From positions 62,001 through 126,000 of the forward strand of contig JABTUS010000010.1 in the NCBI GenBank assembly GCA_015075305.1: a stretch of 64,000 nucleotides of DNA, in the 5' to 3' direction. The notes under the pieces were generated by a model. It did not search any database. It saw only the letters and a program-made list of their open reading frames with translations, and had not been told where the DNA came from. The stretch's first letter is position 1. Each line of letters begins with the position of its first letter. Shown piece after piece: positions 62,271 to 64,000 of the stretch. This DNA comes from Opitutaceae bacterium. Its GTDB lineage: Bacteria > Verrucomicrobiota > Verrucomicrobiia > Opitutales > Opitutaceae. A program made the position numbers and the translations under genes.

Positions 62271-62727
62271 GATTGGATTGAAAGGCGCATGATGTGCCAG
62301 CCTGTCTTGCACAAGGCAAGGCGGTATGGCTCGGCGCGAGTGAGCGGTGAAACAGGAGAAGAACAGTGCCGCCCGGTTGACATCCGCGATGATTCGGCCT
62401 CATGTGTCTCTGTCATGGTTGCGCCATCCCCATTGATCCACCATCTGCGTGCGGTGCGTCGCATCGTGCGCCCGGGCGGTGTCTGGGGCTGTCATGATCT
62501 TGCGCGAGCGCCGTAAGGCTGGAGAGCATCCGCGGGCTACGAAGCGGACCGGCTCCTGATCCGGGGCATGTTCCCGGAGACAGACGGAAATCTGCGGGGC
62601 GCTGAGCGCCTCTTTTGACACGCGGCCTCGCCGCAATTCTCCAACAGACACGATTGATCGGACTTGGTCATCTGAGTTCTGCGGTCGACCCACACGCGCA
62701 CACGACCGCAACCAAAGCGCGACCGTC
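62271..62727. other. Gene-free stretch between trpB and the Rnk-like gene
   Basis: No convincing gene. A 75-codon plus-strand frame ending near 62516 has a weak methyltransferase-like end (RAVRRIVRPGGV) but no other support. It should hold the divergent promoters of trpB and the Rnk-like gene; no clear elements were found. Confidence 0.45.
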
Positions 62728-63144
62728 ATGAATCCAACGTATGTAACTTCCACAGACAACGAATGCCTGCGGTGGATGCTCGCCCAGGCTCCCTTTTGCA
62801 TCGACCGCCGTCGTGAGCGCAATGTCCTCCGCACGAAGCTGGATCGCGCGTTCATTGTTGCCGATGAACCTGAACGGCCTGCGTTGATCCGCATGGGCAG
62901 CACCTTTGAAACCGTCGATGGGCAGACGGGAGCGACGCAATCCCACACGCTCTGCCTTCCGAACCAGGTTCTGCACCTGGACGACGGCCTTTCCGTGGAT
63001 TCGCGCCTTGGCGTCGAGGCCCTTGGCCGCAGTGCCGGTGACGAAATAGTCTGGCAGACCCCGGCCGGCTCGCGGCGCATCCTGATCCGCGAAGTCAGGC
63101 CGCCGCGCCAGGCCGGCACGCTGGCCCAGGCGGTGCTTATTTAG
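62728..63144 (+). CDS. GreA/Rnk-like C-terminal-domain protein
   Basis: A 138-residue protein. After a short helical N-terminus (1-50), residues 53-125 follow the GreA/GreB C-terminal (Rnk-type) fold: IRMGSTFETVDGQTGATQSH, LDDGLSVDSRLGVEALGRSA and GDEIVWQTPAGSRRILIREV. The N-terminal coil of true Gre factors is missing, so it is nearer to Rnk, which binds RNA polymerase. Confidence 0.82.
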   Translation: MNPTYVTSTDNECLRWMLAQAPFCIDRRRERNVLRTKLDRAFIVADEPERPALIRMGSTFETVDGQTGATQSHTLCLPNQVLHLDDGLSVDSRLGVEALGRSAGDEIVWQTPAGSRRILIREVRPPRQAGTLAQAVLI

Positions 63145-63210
63145 CGGCGGCGTGGCTCGAGTCGAAGGATTGATTCATCCCACCTTCAGCCACGGCGTTT
63201 GTCGCTGCAA

Positions 63211-64000
63211 TCAGGCACCGCGACGCTGATCGATCGCCCAGCGGGCGGCGCCGATCACGCCGGCGTGGTTGCCGAGCTTTGCGGCGATGACCGTCACGTG
63301 ACTCGTGTCGATCAGTCTTGCGCGGTTCACGGCCTTCCTTGCGGCGTTCACAAAGAAAGCGGCGTGCGCCTCAACCAGACCTCCGCCGAGCACGATGCGG
63401 TCGGGGAGAAAACTGTGCAGCACGCCCCAGGTCGCCGCAGCGACCGCCTGCTGTGTATCCATGAGCACACTACGCGCGGATTCGTGGTCCGCCCCGGCCG
63501 CGAACAGCGCGTCCGCGGAGTCGAGGCCGATCGCCGCTGCCGCCGCCGCGATCGCGGGGCCCGAGGCGTAGGATTCCACGCACCCCCGGCACCCGCAGTA
63601 GCAGGGCGGTCCGTCGCTTGAAACAAGCATGTGCCCCGGCTCCGGATGCCCGCCGCCGGCCCCGCGGTAGATCCTGCCGTGGAGCACCGCGGCCCCGCCC
63701 ACTCCCGTGCCAAAGGTCAGCATGACGAGCCGTTCCACTTTTTCGCCCGTGCCGAAATGATACTCGCCGTACGCGGCCGCATCGGCGTCGTTTTCCAGCC
63801 AGGCCGGCAGACCGAGCTCGTCCGACATCGCCGCGACGAGATTGCAGCCATCCCAGCCGGGAAGCGTGTAGGGATTGTCGACAACACCGGTCGTCGGATT
63901 GACCGGGCCCGTGCACCCCATGCCGACACCGGCCAGTGCGCCAGCCGGGATTCCGCTCGTCCTGAGCAGTTCCCGCGCGGCGGCGCCCATGCGGTGGATG
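63211..64000 (-). CDS. ROK-family sugar kinase (5' end cut by window)
   Basis: About 263 residues are seen and the N-terminus with the first ATP loop lies outside. VGMGCTGPVNPTTGVVDNPY, ENDADAAAYGE with the catalytic Asp, TFGTGVGGAAVLHG and the zinc motif CYCGCRGCVESYASG identify a ROK glucokinase-like protein. It phosphorylates glucose or another hexose. Stops 66 bp from the convergent Rnk-like gene. Confidence 0.93.
   Translation of the reverse strand, partial: IHRMGAAARELLRTSGIPAGALAGVGMGCTGPVNPTTGVVDNPYTLPGWDGCNLVAAMSDELGLPAWLENDADAAAYGEYHFGTGEKVERLVMLTFGTGVGGAAVLHGRIYRGAGGGHPEPGHMLVSSDGPPCYCGCRGCVESYASGPAIAAAAAAIGLDSADALFAAGADHESARSVLMDTQQAVAAATWGVLHSFLPDRIVLGGGLVEAHAAFFVNAARKAVNRARLIDTSHVTVIAAKLGNHAGVIGAARWAIDQRRGA

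Noticed and set aside
62289-62516. Possible methyltransferase remnant near trpB
   Set aside because: Only a short RIVRPGG-like end is seen, with no SAM-binding motif before it.
1-64000. CRISPR arrays, rRNA, prophage or IS element with intact transposase
   Set aside because: No regular spaced repeats, rRNA stretches, phage structural genes or intact transposase were found.

Overview
The window is GC-rich, densely coded, single-chromosome-type bacterial DNA. Its gene content (an OleC-like ligase, a PEP-CTERM protein, a type II NADH dehydrogenase with an extra C-terminal domain, TPR-AAA genes, a YitT-like membrane protein) and the general look of the proteins suggest a Verrucomicrobiota bacterium, probably Opitutaceae-like. 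That placement is inferred from protein resemblance only; no rRNA gene is present to confirm it.

Region by region. (1) 1-2.7 kb: sulfatase tail, YitT-like membrane protein, a 0.7 kb gene-free stretch full of short repeats, and a small membrane protein. (2) 2.8-14.5 kb: a complete respiratory nitrate reductase operon on the minus strand, transcribed in the order MOSC protein, DUF59 protein, narG, narH, narJ, narI fused to a diheme cytochrome c, narK, and a TDT/SLAC1-type channel. Genes are tightly coupled (several ATGA overlaps). A perfect FNR-type box (TTGAT-N4-ATCAA) sits upstream of the first gene with a suitable -10 element, so anaerobic induction is likely. (3) 14.7-24.4 kb: OleC-like ligase, a translationally coupled TPR-AAA ATPase/TPR-membrane pair, SGNH hydrolase, a P1B-4-type metal ATPase, 6-phosphogluconate dehydrogenase. 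(4) 24.6-31 kb: accessory region with hipBA, a Tat-exported phospholipase C, repeat-rich DNA carrying an orphan Imm27-like immunity gene, a decayed RAYT transposase element with inverted ends, and hicBA. (5) 31-34.8 kb: molybdenum cofactor genes moeA-moaC-moaD-moaE (minus) divergent from moaA (plus); moaC is broken as sequenced. These would supply the cofactor for NarG. (6) 34.9-64 kb: mostly housekeeping and signalling genes: PEP-CTERM protein, COG0523 GTPase, UbiB-like kinase, LysR regulator, ribosome hibernation factor, NDH-2, PAS-SpoIIE phosphatase, xthA, esterase, glyA, LMW phosphatase, a LOG-domain/purD operon, FKBP isomerase, transglutaminase, threonine aldolase, shikimate kinase, thioesterase, glycosyltransferase, tRNA-Arg(CCU), trpB, a GreA/Rnk-like protein, and a ROK kinase cut by the window end.

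Functional picture: a heterotroph able to respire nitrate when oxygen is low (nar operon, Moco genes, FNR control, NDH-2), with mobile-element debris and small toxin-antitoxin or immunity genes concentrated near 29-31 kb. The points most worth a second look are the unusual architecture of the nar operon (MOSC and DUF59 leaders, NarI-cytochrome fusion, biotinyl-like insert in NarK), the uncharacterised TPR-AAA pair, the LOG-domain protein ahead of purD, the broken moaC, and the Imm27/RAYT repeat island.
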